Shown here one piece after another: positions 8,950-20,827 of a stretch of 64,000 nucleotides of DNA. The DNA comes from Bacillus sp. (in: firmicutes) (GTDB lineage Bacteria; Bacillota; Bacilli; Bacillales; Cytobacillaceae). Location: the NCBI GenBank assembly GCA_011524525.1, contig WTKE01000025.1, positions 16,673 through 80,672 on the forward strand, given 5' to 3'. The number at the start of each line of letters is the position of its first letter. The stretch's first letter is position 1. The translations under genes were made by a program, and so were the position numbers. The notes under the pieces are model-generated. The model made no database searches. It saw nothing but the letters and a program-made list of their open reading frames with translations, and had not been told where the DNA came from.

Positions 8950-9896
8950 TCGTTAACTCCTATACGATCTCCAACCTTTAAAAACGAACCTGCCCCACGT
9001 AAAAATTGATCGGCTGTCATTTTCTTTTTACCAGAAGGCTGGAGCTCAAGCACTTTGATCGCTGTATCATTGCCAGTTGCAACAACAAAACCATCTTCTT
9101 CAATCACAATAATTTCTCCTGGATCTGCCTTTTTCCCTGCCTTTACTTTCGTCGCCCACCATAGTTTCAGCACTGAATCTGAAAGGTGGGTGTAAGCAAC
9201 TGGCCATGGGTTCATGCCCCTGATATGGTTGTAAATCTCTTCACCTGTTTTAGACCAAATAATTCTTTCTTCCTCGCGCTTTATATTATACGCAAATGTT
9301 GCTTCTTTCTCATTTTGGGGAATTGGTTCTAGCTCCCCTTTAATCAGCCTTGGCAATGTGTCTAACAATAATTTAGAACCAGCCTCACTAAGCTTATCAT
9401 GCAAAGAACCAACCGTATCTGTTTCTGTAATTTCTACTTCTACTTGCGTTAATATATCACCTGCATCAAGCTTTTCTGCCATATACATGATCGTAATTCC
9501 GGTTTTCTCTTTTCCTTGAATAATGGAGTAATGTATGGGAGCCCCTCCACGCAATTCTGGTAACAGCGAGGCATGAACATTAATGCATCCGAGCGGTGGC
9601 GCATCTAAGAGTTCCTTCGGTAATATTTGACCAAACGCTGCCGTTACGACTAAGTCAGGCTTTAAGCTTAAAACTTGATCCAAGTCCTCTCTTACGCGGA
9701 TTTTTTCCGGTTGAAGAACCCGAATACCATGTTTTTCCGCTTCTACTTTCACCGGAGGTGGAGTGAGTACTCTTTTTCTTCCAACTGGGCGATCCGGTTG
9801 TGTCACTACACCGATCACTTCATAACCAGCTTCTATTACGCTTCTTAATACGGGAACAGAAAAATCAGGAGTACCCATAAATACTATTTTTGTCAT
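8946..9896 (-). CDS. fmt: Methionyl-tRNA formyltransferase
   Basis: A 316-residue enzyme that formylates initiator Met-tRNA using 10-formyl-THF. It has the N-terminal [11 protein letters not shown], the catalytic triad N106, H108 (NVHASLLP) and D144 (KLDAGDI), and the RGGAPIH loop. The C-terminal OB-like domain (about 205-310) binds tRNA. It overlaps def and rsmB by 4 bases each. Formylation by Fmt and deformylation by Def are paired functions, consistent with the coupling. Confidence 0.98.
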   Translation of the reverse strand: MTKIVFMGTPDFSVPVLRSVIEAGYEVIGVVTQPDRPVGRKRVLTPPPVKVEAEKHGIRVLQPEKIRVREDLDQVLSLKPDLVVTAAFGQILPKELLDAPPLGCINVHASLLPELRGGAPIHYSIIQGKEKTGITIMYMAEKLDAGDILTQVEVEITETDTVGSLHDKLSEAGSKLLLDTLPRLIKGELEPIPQNEKEATFAYNIKREEERIIWSKTGEEIYNHIRGMNPWPVAYTHLSDSVLKLWWATKVKAGKKADPGEIIVIEEDGFVVATGNDTAIKVLELQPSGKKKMTADQFLRGAGSFLKVGDRIGVNE

Positions 9897-10378
9897 TCGC
9901 TTTCGACTCCCTCTAACTCTTCTTCAGTTAAATACCTTGTGACTTTGGATGTAAATAGAATGCCATGCAGATGATCGATTTCATGAAGAATCGCACGTGC
10001 TAAAAAATCTTCTGCTTCGATCACAAACGCTTTTCCTTTTCGGTCTCTAGCTTTCACCTTTACAAAGTACGGTCTTGATACCTCTCCGTAAACTCCCGGG
10101 AAACTAAGACAACCTTCCGGACCTGTTTGTTCGCCGGACACTTCTAATATTTCAGGGTTAATGAGTTCAATCGTCCCCGACTCATCGTCTATATCAACGA
10201 TGGCAATTTGTCTTGCTAAGCCAATTTGAGGAGCTGCAAGACCTACCCCATCGAATTCAATCATCGTATCGTACATATCATTTAGTAGCTTTTCTAGTTT
10301 TTTATCAAATACCGTTACCCTCTCACATTCTTGCTCAAGTACCTCTGCAGGATGAGTAACTAGCTTCTTTACCGTCAA
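9893..10378 (-). CDS. def: Peptide deformylase
   Basis: A 161-residue metalloenzyme removing the formyl group from nascent proteins. The start is assigned to TTG at 10378 (then [12 protein letters not shown]), with GGAGGAAG 5 bases upstream and B. subtilis-like length. The ORF track runs 22 codons further without a binding site. All three motifs are intact: [10 protein letters not shown] (44-53), EGCLS with C90, and HEIDH with H132, E133 and H136 as metal ligands and base. It lies 66 bases downstream of priA and overlaps fmt by 4 bases. Confidence 0.95.
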   Translation of the reverse strand: MTVKKLVTHPAEVLEQECERVTVFDKKLEKLLNDMYDTMIEFDGVGLAAPQIGLARQIAIVDIDDESGTIELINPEILEVSGEQTGPEGCLSFPGVYGEVSRPYFVKVKARDRKGKAFVIEAEDFLARAILHEIDHLHGILFTSKVTRYLTEEELEGVESE

Positions 10379-10444
10379 AATACTTCCTCCGATTTTTTCA
10401 TATTTATCACTATTCTCTACGAAAACAACCCGCTTCATAACCAA

Positions 10445-12847
10445 CTACATGAGAATATAAGGATTCACGTCTGTAGAAATGGTTAAACCGGTTGTTGCAG
10501 ATTCATGCTGATATTGATCAAGTACCGTTTTAATGGCACGACCTAACTGTGGCTCACGTTTGTATTTTATCAAACATTGGTATCTATATCTATTTTTGAT
10601 TCGAGGGATTGGTGAGGCAACAGGTCCAAGAACAATTGCTTCAGGAGAAAGACTTTTCCGGATGTATCCAGTAATCTTTTCTGTCACCGACACCACCTTC
10701 ATCAAATTCTCATGACTTACCGTAATCAGAGATATATAGAAGAAAGGTGGATAATGGTGAAGCTTTCTTATTTGCATTTCCCTTTCATAATACAAATCAT
10801 AGTCCTGTTGGGCTGCAAACTGAATACTATAATGCTCCGGCGTATAGGTTTGTACAATTACTTCCCCTGTTAGTTCATGTCTTCCGGCTCTTCCACTTAC
10901 CTGTGTAAGCAGCTGAAAGGTTTTCTCAGATGAACGGAAATCAGGGATATGCAGCATCGTATCAGCTGAAAGAACTCCTACGAGTGTAATCTTAGGAAAA
11001 TCCAATCCTTTTGCAATCATTTGCGTTCCTAACAGAATATCTGCTTTTCCTTCACCAAAATCAGTTAGCAGCTTTTCATGCGCTCCTTTTTTGGAAGTCG
11101 TATCTACATCCATTCGGATAACTCTTGCCTCTGGCAGCACTTTGCCAAGCTCTTCTTCAATTTTCTGAGTGCCCGTCCCAAAATAACGAATATGCTCAGA
11201 TTGGCATTCTGGGCATTGTGTTGGAACATGCGACTCATAGCCGCAATAATGACACTTCATTCTCTCACTAAATCGATGATAAGTTAACGAAATATCACAA
11301 TCCGGACAATTCACAACATACCCACAATCTCTACACATCACAAAGGAGGAATGTCCTCGTTTGTTTAAAAACAATACGGTTTGCTCCTGCTTTTCGAGTC
11401 TATCTTTCAATTTTTCCATTAACACCCTTGAAAACATGGAGCGATTTCCTTCGCGAAGCTCTTCTCTCATATCCACGACTTCAACATGAGGCATTGGACC
11501 ACTATTCATCCGGCTTGGCAAATTTAAAAGTTCATACACGCCTTTTTTTGCGCGAGCAAATGATTCCAGTGCCGGTGTTGCACTTCCTAGTACAACCGGG
11601 CAACCATATTTTTTGGCACGTTGAATCGCAACGTCTCTTGCATGGTATCTAGGATTTTCTTCCTGCTTATAACTGGTTTCATGCTCTTCATCAATAATTA
11701 TTATTCCGAGGTTTTCAAAGGGAGCAAAAATGGCAGACCTTGCGCCCACAACGACTTTTACTTCTTTTCTTTGGATCTTTCGCCACTCATCATATTTTTC
11801 CCCAGTAGAAAGTCCGCTGTGCATAACAGCCACTTCATCTCCGAATCTTCCTTTAAAACGTTTTACCATTTGTGGAGTTAAGGCAATTTCTGGGACGAGA
11901 ACGATCGCTTCCTTCCCTTTCTCTAACACTCGTTGAATCGATTGTAAATATACTTCCGTTTTCCCACTACCTGTTACCCCATAAAGTAAAAACACTTGAT
12001 GTAGATCTTCTTCAATAGTTTGTAAAACAGGGGTAATAGCTACCGTCTGCTCGGGGGTTAACGGTAAAGCCTGGGTCCTTTCAAATACACGATTTTCGTA
12101 AGGATCACGGTACACTTCTACTTCTTCTTCTCTTAATATCCCTTTATTAACGAGACCCTTTATAGCAGATGAAGAGGTGTTTAGTAGGTTCATTAAATGT
12201 TGTAAAGGTACGGGATCTGGGTTCGCTAGGAAAAACTCTATAATTTCCCTTTGCTTCGTTGCCTGAATGGATAATAGCTTGAGTGAATCAGAAAGTACCT
12301 CTTCATTTACATGTGGCAAAACATACTTGCGCTTTTTCTTACTCACCCGTTCCTTTACTTCATATATGAATTCCACATGGCTACTAGCGATTTCTTTTTG
12401 TAATACCTTCCATGCATCCTTTTCAATCGAATCAAAAGGTATAATATGACTTTTCTCAAATACTTTTTGTAGGTCTTGTGGCAACAGCTTCAAATCGGTC
12501 GTCACACGGATTTTTTTTTCGTATTTCGCTTTTAGTGCCGCCGGTAGCATTACCTGATAAGCAGAAATCCGATAACAAAGAGTTTCTTCGGACAACCAAT
12601 CCCCAAGCTGTAAAAGTTCTTCATTTAATACCGGTACAATATCCATAGGAGCAATAATATCTCTAAGCTTTTCAAACTCAGAGCTAGGTTGAATGGAAAT
12701 GACAAACCCTTGAATTTTCCGAGGCCCAAACGGAACAACCACCCTCATCCCTGGGGTGATAACCCCTTCTAAATGCTCAGGAATACGATAATCAAACGGT
12801 CTGTCGGTTTGCTTAGCTGGAACATCCACAATTACACTCGCAATCAT
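10445..12847 (-). CDS. priA: Primosomal replication-restart helicase PriA
   Basis: An 800-residue superfamily 2 helicase that recognises stalled forks and loads the replicative helicase. The N-terminal DNA-binding domain and winged helix occupy about 1-250. Walker A is GVTGSGKT (290-297), the DEEH box is at 386-389, and GSATPALES follows. A cysteine-rich zinc insertion (about 505-560) shows CRDCG, CPDC, CHYCG and CPEC. The start overlaps the coaBC stop by 4 bases (ATGA). Length is typical for Bacillus PriA. Confidence 0.97.
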   Translation of the reverse strand: MIASVIVDVPAKQTDRPFDYRIPEHLEGVITPGMRVVVPFGPRKIQGFVISIQPSSEFEKLRDIIAPMDIVPVLNEELLQLGDWLSEETLCYRISAYQVMLPAALKAKYEKKIRVTTDLKLLPQDLQKVFEKSHIIPFDSIEKDAWKVLQKEIASSHVEFIYEVKERVSKKKRKYVLPHVNEEVLSDSLKLLSIQATKQREIIEFFLANPDPVPLQHLMNLLNTSSSAIKGLVNKGILREEEVEVYRDPYENRVFERTQALPLTPEQTVAITPVLQTIEEDLHQVFLLYGVTGSGKTEVYLQSIQRVLEKGKEAIVLVPEIALTPQMVKRFKGRFGDEVAVMHSGLSTGEKYDEWRKIQRKEVKVVVGARSAIFAPFENLGIIIIDEEHETSYKQEENPRYHARDVAIQRAKKYGCPVVLGSATPALESFARAKKGVYELLNLPSRMNSGPMPHVEVVDMREELREGNRSMFSRVLMEKLKDRLEKQEQTVLFLNKRGHSSFVMCRDCGYVVNCPDCDISLTYHRFSERMKCHYCGYESHVPTQCPECQSEHIRYFGTGTQKIEEELGKVLPEARVIRMDVDTTSKKGAHEKLLTDFGEGKADILLGTQMIAKGLDFPKITLVGVLSADTMLHIPDFRSSEKTFQLLTQVSGRAGRHELTGEVIVQTYTPEHYSIQFAAQQDYDLYYEREMQIRKLHHYPPFFYISLITVSHENLMKVVSVTEKITGYIRKSLSPEAIVLGPVASPIPRIKNRYRYQCLIKYKREPQLGRAIKTVLDQYQHESATTGLTISTDVNPYILM

Positions 12848-14052
12848 TCAGCTTCCTCTTTTGGTAGGAGCTTTGAAGCCTCTAAAAGAAGAGTTTTTGC
12901 CGCATCTTGCTTGGTCATTAATGGTAACGAAATAGAATGTCCATCCCGCTTGTAAATCGTTATTTTATTTGTATCCGTCCCAAATCCAGATCCTTCTTCT
13001 GCAACATTGTTTGCCACGATGATATCAGCATTTTTCTTCTCTAGCTTTCTCATCGCATACTCTTCTACATGATCAGTTTCCGCAGCAAATCCAACCAATA
13101 CTTGGTGCTTTTTGATTTTTCCAAGTTCAAATAAAATGTCCTTCGTTCTTTCTAATGTAATGCTTTCATTGCCTTCCTGCTTTTTAATTTTGCGATCAGC
13201 AACTGTCTTTGGTTTATAATCAGCAACCGCAGCCGTTTTTACAACTAAATCGCTAGATTCATATTGGGCGAGTGTTGCATCAAGCATGTCCTGCGCACTT
13301 TGCACATGGATAACCTTAACTCCCAGTGGTGGCTCAATGGAAACAGGTCCTGTTATGAGAGTAACCTCCGCTCCAAGATTCTTAGCTTGCTCGGCAATGG
13401 CATACCCCATTTTTCCGGACGAAAAATTTGTAATATATCGCACAGGATCTATTTTTTCTCTTGTTGGCCCAGCTGTTACAAGTACCTTTCTACTCTTTAA
13501 AGGAGTATTCATAGGTTGGAAAAATTCAGCAATTTTCTCTACAATCGTCTCAGGCTCCTCCATTCTGCCTTTCCCAACATAGCCACATGCTAAATAACCC
13601 TCTCCAGGCTCGATAAATCCATATCCGTAGCTTCGCAATGTTTCTAAATTCTTTCTCACGGCAGGATGGTCATACATATGAACGTTCATTGCAGGCGCAA
13701 TCCATACCGGTGATGTTGTAGCCAGCAAGGTCGTAGTGATCATATTATCAGCAATTCCATTCGCTAGCTTTCCAATGACATTGGCTGTTGCAGGAGCAAC
13801 AACGATTAAATCTGCCCAATCAGCTAAATCAATATGGGCAATTACCTTTGAATTCTTTTCATCAAACGTATCTATATGTACATCGTTTCTTGAAAGCGCC
13901 TGAAAGGTTAAGGGTGTCACAAATTTTGAAGCCGATTCACTTAGTATGACCTTTACTTCAAGCCCTGCTTGGGTGAGTTTGCTTGTTAAAGCTGCTGCTT
14001 TAAAAACCGCAATTCCCCCACTAACACAAAGTAAAATTTTCTTCCCTGTCAC
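12844..14052 (-). CDS. coaBC: Bifunctional phosphopantothenoylcysteine decarboxylase/synthetase
   Basis: A 402-residue fused enzyme of coenzyme A synthesis. The N-terminal CoaC flavoprotein domain (about 1-180) has CVSGGIAVFKA, PAMNVHMYDHP and the substrate flap cysteine in ACGYVGKGRM. The C-terminal CoaB synthetase (about 185-400) has VTAGPTREKIDPVR and NFSSGKMGYA. The start is GTG, with GGAGG 8 bases upstream. A terminator separates it from rpoZ, so it may have its own promoter in the 70-base gap; I found no strong candidate. It is translationally coupled to priA. Confidence 0.97.
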   Translation of the reverse strand: MTGKKILLCVSGGIAVFKAAALTSKLTQAGLEVKVILSESASKFVTPLTFQALSRNDVHIDTFDEKNSKVIAHIDLADWADLIVVAPATANVIGKLANGIADNMITTTLLATTSPVWIAPAMNVHMYDHPAVRKNLETLRSYGYGFIEPGEGYLACGYVGKGRMEEPETIVEKIAEFFQPMNTPLKSRKVLVTAGPTREKIDPVRYITNFSSGKMGYAIAEQAKNLGAEVTLITGPVSIEPPLGVKVIHVQSAQDMLDATLAQYESSDLVVKTAAVADYKPKTVADRKIKKQEGNESITLERTKDILFELGKIKKHQVLVGFAAETDHVEEYAMRKLEKKNADIIVANNVAEEGSGFGTDTNKITIYKRDGHSISLPLMTKQDAAKTLLLEASKLLPKEEAE

Positions 14053-14120
14053 AGAAAATACCTCCGTTCGATAAACCTCTTTCTTTCATTATGCAAGAAC
14101 CTAACTTCATTTGCATCTTT

Positions 14121-14150
14121 AAAACAAAAAACAACCTAAAATTTAGGTTG
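14121..14150 (-). terminator. Intrinsic terminator after rpoZ
   Basis: On the minus strand CAACCTAAA and TTTAGGTTG pair around a very short loop, followed by TTTTTTGTTTT. It starts 11 bases past the rpoZ stop codon and precedes coaBC, so it may act as a partial attenuator. Confidence 0.7.
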
Positions 14151-14160
14151 TTCCCCGTTA

Positions 14161-14373
14161 TTATTCAGCTGATTCGTCTTTTACGATACGGTAAGTAAGC
14201 TTATCGGCATGAATTTCTTCTAATGCTTTTCCAACCTGCTTATGAGAAACATACTTATCTAAGTGCAGACTTTCACCTTGTTGTAGCTTTCGTGCTCTTT
14301 TTGCAGCAACCGAAACTAGTGAATACTTTGAGTCAATTTTTGTCATTAATGAATCAATTGATGGATATAACAT
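14161..14373 (-). CDS. rpoZ: RNA polymerase omega subunit
   Basis: A 70-residue omega subunit that assists assembly and stability of RNA polymerase. The sequence [20 protein letters not shown] and then AAKRARKLQ matches Firmicute RpoZ; the AKRAR motif contacts beta-prime. It starts 3 bases after the gmk stop with TTGGAGGTAG as binding site. The gmk-rpoZ pairing is conserved. Confidence 0.97.
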   Translation of the reverse strand: MLYPSIDSLMTKIDSKYSLVSVAAKRARKLQQGESLHLDKYVSHKQVGKALEEIHADKLTYRIVKDESAE

Positions 14374-14376
14374 GGA

Positions 14377-15265
<889 letters not shown>

Positions 15266-15324
15266 GATTGTCCTCCAATCATAAGAATTATTTTTACCTT
15301 CCTTAAGCTTTTCTAAACCAAGAG

Positions 15325-16200
15325 CTATTCAATATTTTGAATCTGCTCCTTAATCTTTTCGATCAAGCTTTTTAACTCCACCACTTCGGCAGCTATTTTT
15401 GCATCATTTGCCTTTGATCCGATTGTATTTGTTTCCCTATTCATCTCTTGGACAAGGAAATCAAGTTTTCTTCCAACAGGCTCCTGATCATTTAGGAATG
15501 TATTAAATTGCACAACATGACTATCGAGTCTTGTGAGCTCTTCATTGATATCTGCTTTATCTGCAAAAATAGCAATTTCAGTCACGATTCTCGATTCATC
15601 GAGCTGTAGGTCAACATATTCTTGAATTCTCTTTTTTAACCGATTCGCGTATTGCTCAACTACAGTCGGCGCATATTTTCTAAGTGCTTGGACCGTCGAT
15701 TGTATCTTTTCAATATGTGAGCGAATATCATGCTGCAATGCCTTCCCTTCCGCTTCACGCATTATTACACAATTTTGAGCAGCATCAAGTAAAGCATCTA
15801 ACACAAGTTCTTCCATATACTCTGTGCCAGATTCTTGCTCTTCAATACTAAATATCTCGTCACGGTTAAGTATATCCTTTAATGAAACACCTTCATTAAT
15901 TTGAAAACGTTTCTGAATTTCCTTTATGTACTGAAGGTAGTCCTCTAAGAGACTCCAATCTACTAAGAGTTTTCGATTTGTCAGCTCTTCACCTTCAATG
16001 GTAATGAAGACCTCAATTCTTCCTCTTTTTATGTATTCATTTAACGTCTTTTTTAGCTTATCCTCGAAATTAGAAAGACTTCTAGGTATTCGGAAGTGAT
16101 ATTCGGCAAATCGGTGATTCACCGTTTTTACCTCAACAGTTACCTTGATATGTTCATTGCTGCGGATGCTCCTACCAAAGCCTGTCATGCTTTTTACCAA
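15325..16200 (-). CDS. yloC: YicC/YloC family endoribonuclease-like protein
   Basis: A 291-residue YicC-family protein. It opens with the family signature KSMTGFGRS and ends in [20 protein letters not shown] and [15 protein letters not shown], the DUF1732 C-terminal domain. Related YicC proteins have endoribonuclease activity; the precise role in Bacillus is not settled. The likely start is TTG at 16200, six bases after GGGGTG and giving the B. subtilis length; the ORF track uses a GTG three codons earlier. It is separated from yloB by a terminator and leads the remA-gmk-rpoZ group. Confidence 0.88.
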   Translation of the reverse strand: MVKSMTGFGRSIRSNEHIKVTVEVKTVNHRFAEYHFRIPRSLSNFEDKLKKTLNEYIKRGRIEVFITIEGEELTNRKLLVDWSLLEDYLQYIKEIQKRFQINEGVSLKDILNRDEIFSIEEQESGTEYMEELVLDALLDAAQNCVIMREAEGKALQHDIRSHIEKIQSTVQALRKYAPTVVEQYANRLKKRIQEYVDLQLDESRIVTEIAIFADKADINEELTRLDSHVVQFNTFLNDQEPVGRKLDFLVQEMNRETNTIGSKANDAKIAAEVVELKSLIEKIKEQIQNIE

Positions 16201-16230
16201 ACAAAACACCCCATAACTATTTGTGTATAG

Positions 16231-16263
16231 AAAAAGGTAATAGAGCTTTCTCTATCACCTTTT
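16231..16263 (-). terminator. Intrinsic terminator after yloB
   Basis: A 14-bp stem AAAAGGTGATAGAG / CTCTATTACCTTTT (one G-T pair) with a 4-base loop, ending in a T-run on the minus strand. It separates yloB from yloC. Confidence 0.8.
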
Positions 16264-16278
16264 GGATTATAACATACT

Positions 16279-18957
16279 TTATTTATTTTTACTTGCCAAA
16301 AATGAACCTGCTAGTAAAAAAGTTGGGATGGACGCAAAACCAATGACTAATAACCAATCACGAAGAGCCAGTGGAACCGTATGGAAGATTGGTTGTAATG
16401 GCGGATAGTACATTACTACTAGCATTAAAGCTAATGAAGAAATAACCGCCCATACAAGATACATGTTTCCGAATGGATTTCTTGAGAAAACAGATTTTTC
16501 ACTACGGCAATCAAATACATGAATTAATTGAGCTAAGACAAGTGTAGCAAAAGCAACTGTTTGAGCATGGATTAAATCATTTGGATTTTCATTATACGAA
16601 ATGATGAACGCAAGCAAGGTTGAAATTCCGATTAAAAAGCCACGTGAGATGACCTTCCAACCTAACCCTCTTGCAAAAACTCCTTCTTTAGGACTTCGCG
16701 GAGCTCGCTTCATCACATTTTCCTCTGGCTGATCAAGACCTAAGGCCATCGCTGGCAAACCATCCGTTACTAGGTTGACCCAAAGAATTTGAATCGGCAC
16801 GAGAGGCAGTGGAAGTGCAAGCAACATAGCAAACAGCATCACTAATATTTCACCAACATTGGAAGCAAGCAGATAACGAATGAATTTACGAATGTTCTCG
16901 TAAATATTCCTTCCTTCTTTTATCGCAGCTTTAATTGTTGCGAAGTTATCATCAAGAAGAACTAGTGCAGACGCTTCTTTCGCTACATCTGTACCGGTAA
17001 TTCCCATGGCAACACCAATATCTGCTGCCTTAATAGCCGGCGCATCATTGACTCCATCACCAGTCATCGCAACGATATGCCCTCTACTTTGTAATGCTTT
17101 CACAATCTTTAACTTGTGTTCTGGGGAAACGCGTGCGAAAACTGAAACGTCATCTACAACTTCTTCAAGTTCTTCTACTGACATGTCATTTAGGGCATTA
17201 CCATCTAGCACCTTACTTTTTGGAGTTAAAATACCAAGCTGTTTGGCAATCGCCTTCGCTGTAATAATATGATCTCCTGTGATCATGACGGTCTTAATGC
17301 CAGCTTCCTTACATTCTTTTACTGCATGCTTCACTTCTGGTCGAGGTGGATCAATCATCCCTTGTAACCCGATAAAAGTGAGATCCTTCTCTGCTTCTCT
17401 TTCATCAAGGATGAGCGTCCCAGGTGATACCTCTCGGTAAGCAATCGCTATCGTACGTAAAGCTTGAGATGCTAAACCTTCAATAGCATCCTTAACTTTT
17501 TCCTCCATGTCACGAGACATAAACTGTCGACGATTTTCCCATAGGATTGATTCACTTTTTGAAATTAAGACGTCAGGGGCACCCTTTGTAACTATAAATT
17601 GTCTTCCGTTTGTATCCTTCACAACAACACTCATCATTTTTCGGGCGGAGTCAAACGGAAATTCTTTTACTAACTCATATTGCTTGTGAAGTTGCTCTCT
17701 TGTAAACCCTGCTTTTAGTGCTGATACAAGAAGCGCACCTTCTGTAGGGTCACCGTCAATAACATACTCACTGCCTTTTTGCGTGATTTCTGAATGGTTA
17801 CAGAGCATACCAAACATCAGCATTTGCTGAAGTGCTTTTTCTTCTTTTATGGAAACCTTATGATCTCCCCGGTAAAATTCACCTCTTGGCTCATAACCAA
17901 CTCCACCAACTTGGGAAACCTCTCCCCCGCTCCATAAATGGGTAACTGTCATTTTATTTTGTGTCATCGTTCCTGTTTTATCAGAGCAAATAACAGAAGC
18001 ACAACCCAATGTTTCAACAGCAGGAAGCTTACGAACGATGGCTTTTTGCTTAATCATTCGTTGAACTCCAAGGGATAAAGCTACTGTTACAATTGCAGGT
18101 AGGCCCTCAGGAATGGCAGCTACTGCTAGAGATACCCCAGCTAAAAACATGGTATATAAATCGTGCCCGCCAAATACCCCTGCAATCACAACTAATACAG
18201 TTAATAGAAGTGCTGCTGTGATTAGAATTTTTCCTAATTGCTCTAATCTTCTTTGAAGAGGTGTTTCCATTGTCTCCGCATTTTGCAGAAGATCAGCAAT
18301 TTGACCCATCGCTGTTTTCATTCCGGTTCCAACGACAACTCCAATACCGCTTCCTCTTGTGACCATCGTCCCCATAAAGGCCATGTTTTGCATATCACCA
18401 AGACCAAGATTTTCTTCTTGCATTTTGTTATCTGTTTTTTGTACAGGTAACGATTCTCCTGTTAATGCTGATTCCTCAATTTCTAAACTATTGGTTTCTA
18501 TTAATCTCACATCTGCCCCAATTCGGTCGCCACTTGTAAATCGTAAAATGTCTCCTGGTACGACGTCTCTTGAAACCATTTTGATCCAGTTCCCGTCTCT
18601 TAAGACATATACTTGTGGAGCTGATAACTCCTTGAGTGCCTGAAGGGAACGTTCCGCTTTACGCTCTTGGAAAAAACCTAAAAATCCGTTGATAATGACA
18701 ATCGCGATGATAGCAATCGCATCTATATACTCACCTAACAGTCCCGAAATTAACGTCGCTGCTAATAAAACAAGAACCATGAAGTCTTTGAATTGACTAA
18801 AGAATAAGATTAAAGCGGACTGCTTTTCTCCTTCTTCTAGCTCGTTGAATCCATGTTGTTCTATACGATTTACTGCATCAGCCTCAGATAAACCGACCAT
18901 GTAATCAGTATTTAAGGCTTTTTCTACTTCCTTTTTTTCCATTCCATGGAATTTCAT
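16279..18957 (-). CDS. yloB: Calcium-transporting P-type ATPase (YloB)
   Basis: An 892-residue P2A-type ATPase of the SERCA-like group. The start is the ATG at 18957 (MKFHGMEKK), after AAAGGAGGAAGG. It has the actuator TGES (166-169), the ion-binding PEGLP in M4 (283-287), the phosphorylated D326 in DKTGT, and the hinge MTGDGVNDAPAIKAADIG. There are ten predicted membrane segments, with M5-M6 carrying NVGEILVML and WVNLVTDGLPA. B. subtilis YloB is a calcium-dependent ATPase linked to sporulation. It is monocistronic, divergent from rqcH and closed by a terminator. Confidence 0.95.
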   Translation of the reverse strand: MKFHGMEKKEVEKALNTDYMVGLSEADAVNRIEQHGFNELEEGEKQSALILFFSQFKDFMVLVLLAATLISGLLGEYIDAIAIIAIVIINGFLGFFQERKAERSLQALKELSAPQVYVLRDGNWIKMVSRDVVPGDILRFTSGDRIGADVRLIETNSLEIEESALTGESLPVQKTDNKMQEENLGLGDMQNMAFMGTMVTRGSGIGVVVGTGMKTAMGQIADLLQNAETMETPLQRRLEQLGKILITAALLLTVLVVIAGVFGGHDLYTMFLAGVSLAVAAIPEGLPAIVTVALSLGVQRMIKQKAIVRKLPAVETLGCASVICSDKTGTMTQNKMTVTHLWSGGEVSQVGGVGYEPRGEFYRGDHKVSIKEEKALQQMLMFGMLCNHSEITQKGSEYVIDGDPTEGALLVSALKAGFTREQLHKQYELVKEFPFDSARKMMSVVVKDTNGRQFIVTKGAPDVLISKSESILWENRRQFMSRDMEEKVKDAIEGLASQALRTIAIAYREVSPGTLILDEREAEKDLTFIGLQGMIDPPRPEVKHAVKECKEAGIKTVMITGDHIITAKAIAKQLGILTPKSKVLDGNALNDMSVEELEEVVDDVSVFARVSPEHKLKIVKALQSRGHIVAMTGDGVNDAPAIKAADIGVAMGITGTDVAKEASALVLLDDNFATIKAAIKEGRNIYENIRKFIRYLLASNVGEILVMLFAMLLALPLPLVPIQILWVNLVTDGLPAMALGLDQPEENVMKRAPRSPKEGVFARGLGWKVISRGFLIGISTLLAFIISYNENPNDLIHAQTVAFATLVLAQLIHVFDCRSEKSVFSRNPFGNMYLVWAVISSLALMLVVMYYPPLQPIFHTVPLALRDWLLVIGFASIPTFLLAGSFLASKNK

Positions 18958-19041
18958 CCGGCAATCCCTTCCTCCTTTTGATTTCAACAGAGTTGTCCCA
19001 ACTCACTCTAAACTAAGCTTATTCAGCCTCGTCCTAAAAAA

Positions 19042-19050
19042 TGATATAAT
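19042..19050 (+). promoter_or_regulatory. Extended -10 promoter of rqcH
   Basis: TGATATAAT matches the extended -10 (TGnTATAAT) about 60 bases before the rqcH start. A weak -35 (TTCAGC) sits 17 bases upstream of the TATAAT. Confidence 0.5.
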
Positions 19051-19112
19051 TATTATAAAAGTGGAAGCGACCGCTTTTTTGAAATGCACTATATAGAAAA
19101 GGATGTTCTCTT

Positions 19113-20822
19113 ATGTCATTTGACGGACTGTTTACGCGTGCTATCGCTAAGGAGCTTTCGGAGGCTTTACGCGGTGGGCGTATTAATAAAATTCATCAAC
19201 CATTTAAAAATGAAATCGTGCTTGTTATTCGTGCGGGTGGAAAGAACCATAAGCTATTACTTTCTGTTCATCCCAGTTACGCTCGGGCACAAATAACCAA
19301 AGAATCTTATGAAAATCCAAATGAGCCTCCAATGTTCTGTATGTTATTAAGAAAGCATTTAGAAGGATACATATTAGAGGATATTCATCAAGTAGGACTT
19401 GAGAGAATGATTGTTTTGGATGTAAAGGGAAGAAACGAACTCGGAGATCTGTCGAGCAAACAACTCGTAATTGAAATTATGGGCCGCCATAGCAATATTA
19501 TCTTAATTGATAAAACACGAAACATGATTTTAGACAGCATTAAGCACGTTTCTTATGCTCTTAACAGCCATCGTGCGATTCTACCAGGTCAGGAGTACAA
19601 ACTTCCTCCTGCTCAAAACAAATATAATCCTCTCGAGGCAAAAGAGGAAGATGTGTTAAAGAAGGTAGACTTTAATGCAGGAAAAATGGATAAGCAGCTG
19701 GTTGAGCAATTTGCTGGGTTATCTCCTTTATTGGCAAGAGAAATCGTCCATGAAGCAGGTATTGTTAACCGGAATACCTTGCCCAAAGCTTTTATTCATC
19801 GCATGGAAAAAATTCAGACCCATCAATATGTGCCATCGATTATGAATGCCCAGGGAAAAGAAATGTTCTACCTTTTTCCAATGAAACATATCTCAGGTGA
19901 AATTCAGTCGTTTTCCAATATTAGCGAAATGCTCGACCGTTTTTATTTTGGGAAAGCCGAAAGAGACCGTGTGAAGCAGCAAGGAAATGACCTGGAACGA
20001 TTGATTATTAATGAACGAGATAAAAACAAGAAGAAAATCGATAAGCTTCAAAAAACGTTGGTAGATGCACAAAATGCAGAGGAATATCAATTATTTGGGG
20101 AATTATTAACGGCCAATCTCTATGCAATTGAAAAAGGAATGACATCCGTCGAGGTTATCAATTATTATGATGAAAATGCTGGAATGGTTACCATTACACT
20201 CGATCCTCAGAAGTCACCTTCAGACAATGCGCAGCGATACTTTACAAAGTATCAAAAAGCAAAAACAGCACGTAAGATTGTTCAAGAACAAATTGAAAAA
20301 GCGAATGAAGAAGTGCTATATTTTGAGACATTAATTCAACAAATGGAGACTGCCTCTATCAAAGATATTGAGGAAATTCGCCAAGAGTTAATTGAAGAAG
20401 GATATATCCGTGATCGACAAAAAAATAAATCCAAAAAACAAGTACTAGCAAAGCCAGTGCTCGATCAATATGTATCCTCTGACGGAACAGACATCCTCGT
20501 GGGGAAAAACAATAAGCAAAACGATTATTTAACAAATAAAGTAGCTAGTCGTGACGATATATGGCTTCATACTAAGGATATTCCTGGATCACATGTTGTT
20601 ATTCGAAGCAAAAATCCTAGTGATAGCACCATTCTAGAAGCAGCCAATATCGCTTCCTATTTTAGTAAAGCACGAAGCTCGAGCTCCGTTCCCGTTGACT
20701 TCACACAAGTAAGACATGTAAAGAAACCAAATGGAGCAAAACCAGGCTTTGTCATATATGACAACCAAAAAACAGTATATGTCACACCTGACGAAAACCT
20801 TATTATCAAGTTAAAAAAATAA
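19113..20822 (+). CDS. rqcH: Ribosome quality control factor RqcH (NFACT family, YloA)
   Basis: A 569-residue NFACT-family protein, the bacterial Rqc2/NEMF homologue. In B. subtilis RqcH binds stalled 50S subunits and recruits alanyl-tRNA to add a C-terminal alanine tail that marks the nascent chain for degradation. It was earlier annotated as a fibronectin-binding protein. The N-terminal NFACT-N domain begins [15 protein letters not shown]. Long coiled coils lie at about 285-320 and 370-430, and the C-terminal NFACT-R domain has [15 protein letters not shown] and [16 protein letters not shown]. One of only two plus-strand genes, it has its own promoter and ends at a REP-like hairpin. Confidence 0.95.
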   Translation: MSFDGLFTRAIAKELSEALRGGRINKIHQPFKNEIVLVIRAGGKNHKLLLSVHPSYARAQITKESYENPNEPPMFCMLLRKHLEGYILEDIHQVGLERMIVLDVKGRNELGDLSSKQLVIEIMGRHSNIILIDKTRNMILDSIKHVSYALNSHRAILPGQEYKLPPAQNKYNPLEAKEEDVLKKVDFNAGKMDKQLVEQFAGLSPLLAREIVHEAGIVNRNTLPKAFIHRMEKIQTHQYVPSIMNAQGKEMFYLFPMKHISGEIQSFSNISEMLDRFYFGKAERDRVKQQGNDLERLIINERDKNKKKIDKLQKTLVDAQNAEEYQLFGELLTANLYAIEKGMTSVEVINYYDENAGMVTITLDPQKSPSDNAQRYFTKYQKAKTARKIVQEQIEKANEEVLYFETLIQQMETASIKDIEEIRQELIEEGYIRDRQKNKSKKQVLAKPVLDQYVSSDGTDILVGKNNKQNDYLTNKVASRDDIWLHTKDIPGSHVVIRSKNPSDSTILEAANIASYFSKARSSSSVPVDFTQVRHVKKPNGAKPGFVIYDNQKTVYVTPDENLIIKLKK

Positions 20823-20827
20823 AAAAA

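Noticed and set aside
10379-10444. N-terminal extension or small upstream ORF of def (MVMKRVVFVENSDKYEK...)
   Set aside because: No ribosome binding site precedes it, whereas GGAGGAAG precedes the TTG at 10378 and gives the normal Def length.
19065-19080. AAGCG-AC-CGCTT followed by T residues in the rqcH leader, like an early attenuator
   Set aside because: The loop would be too tight for a stable hairpin and the stem is only four usable base pairs.
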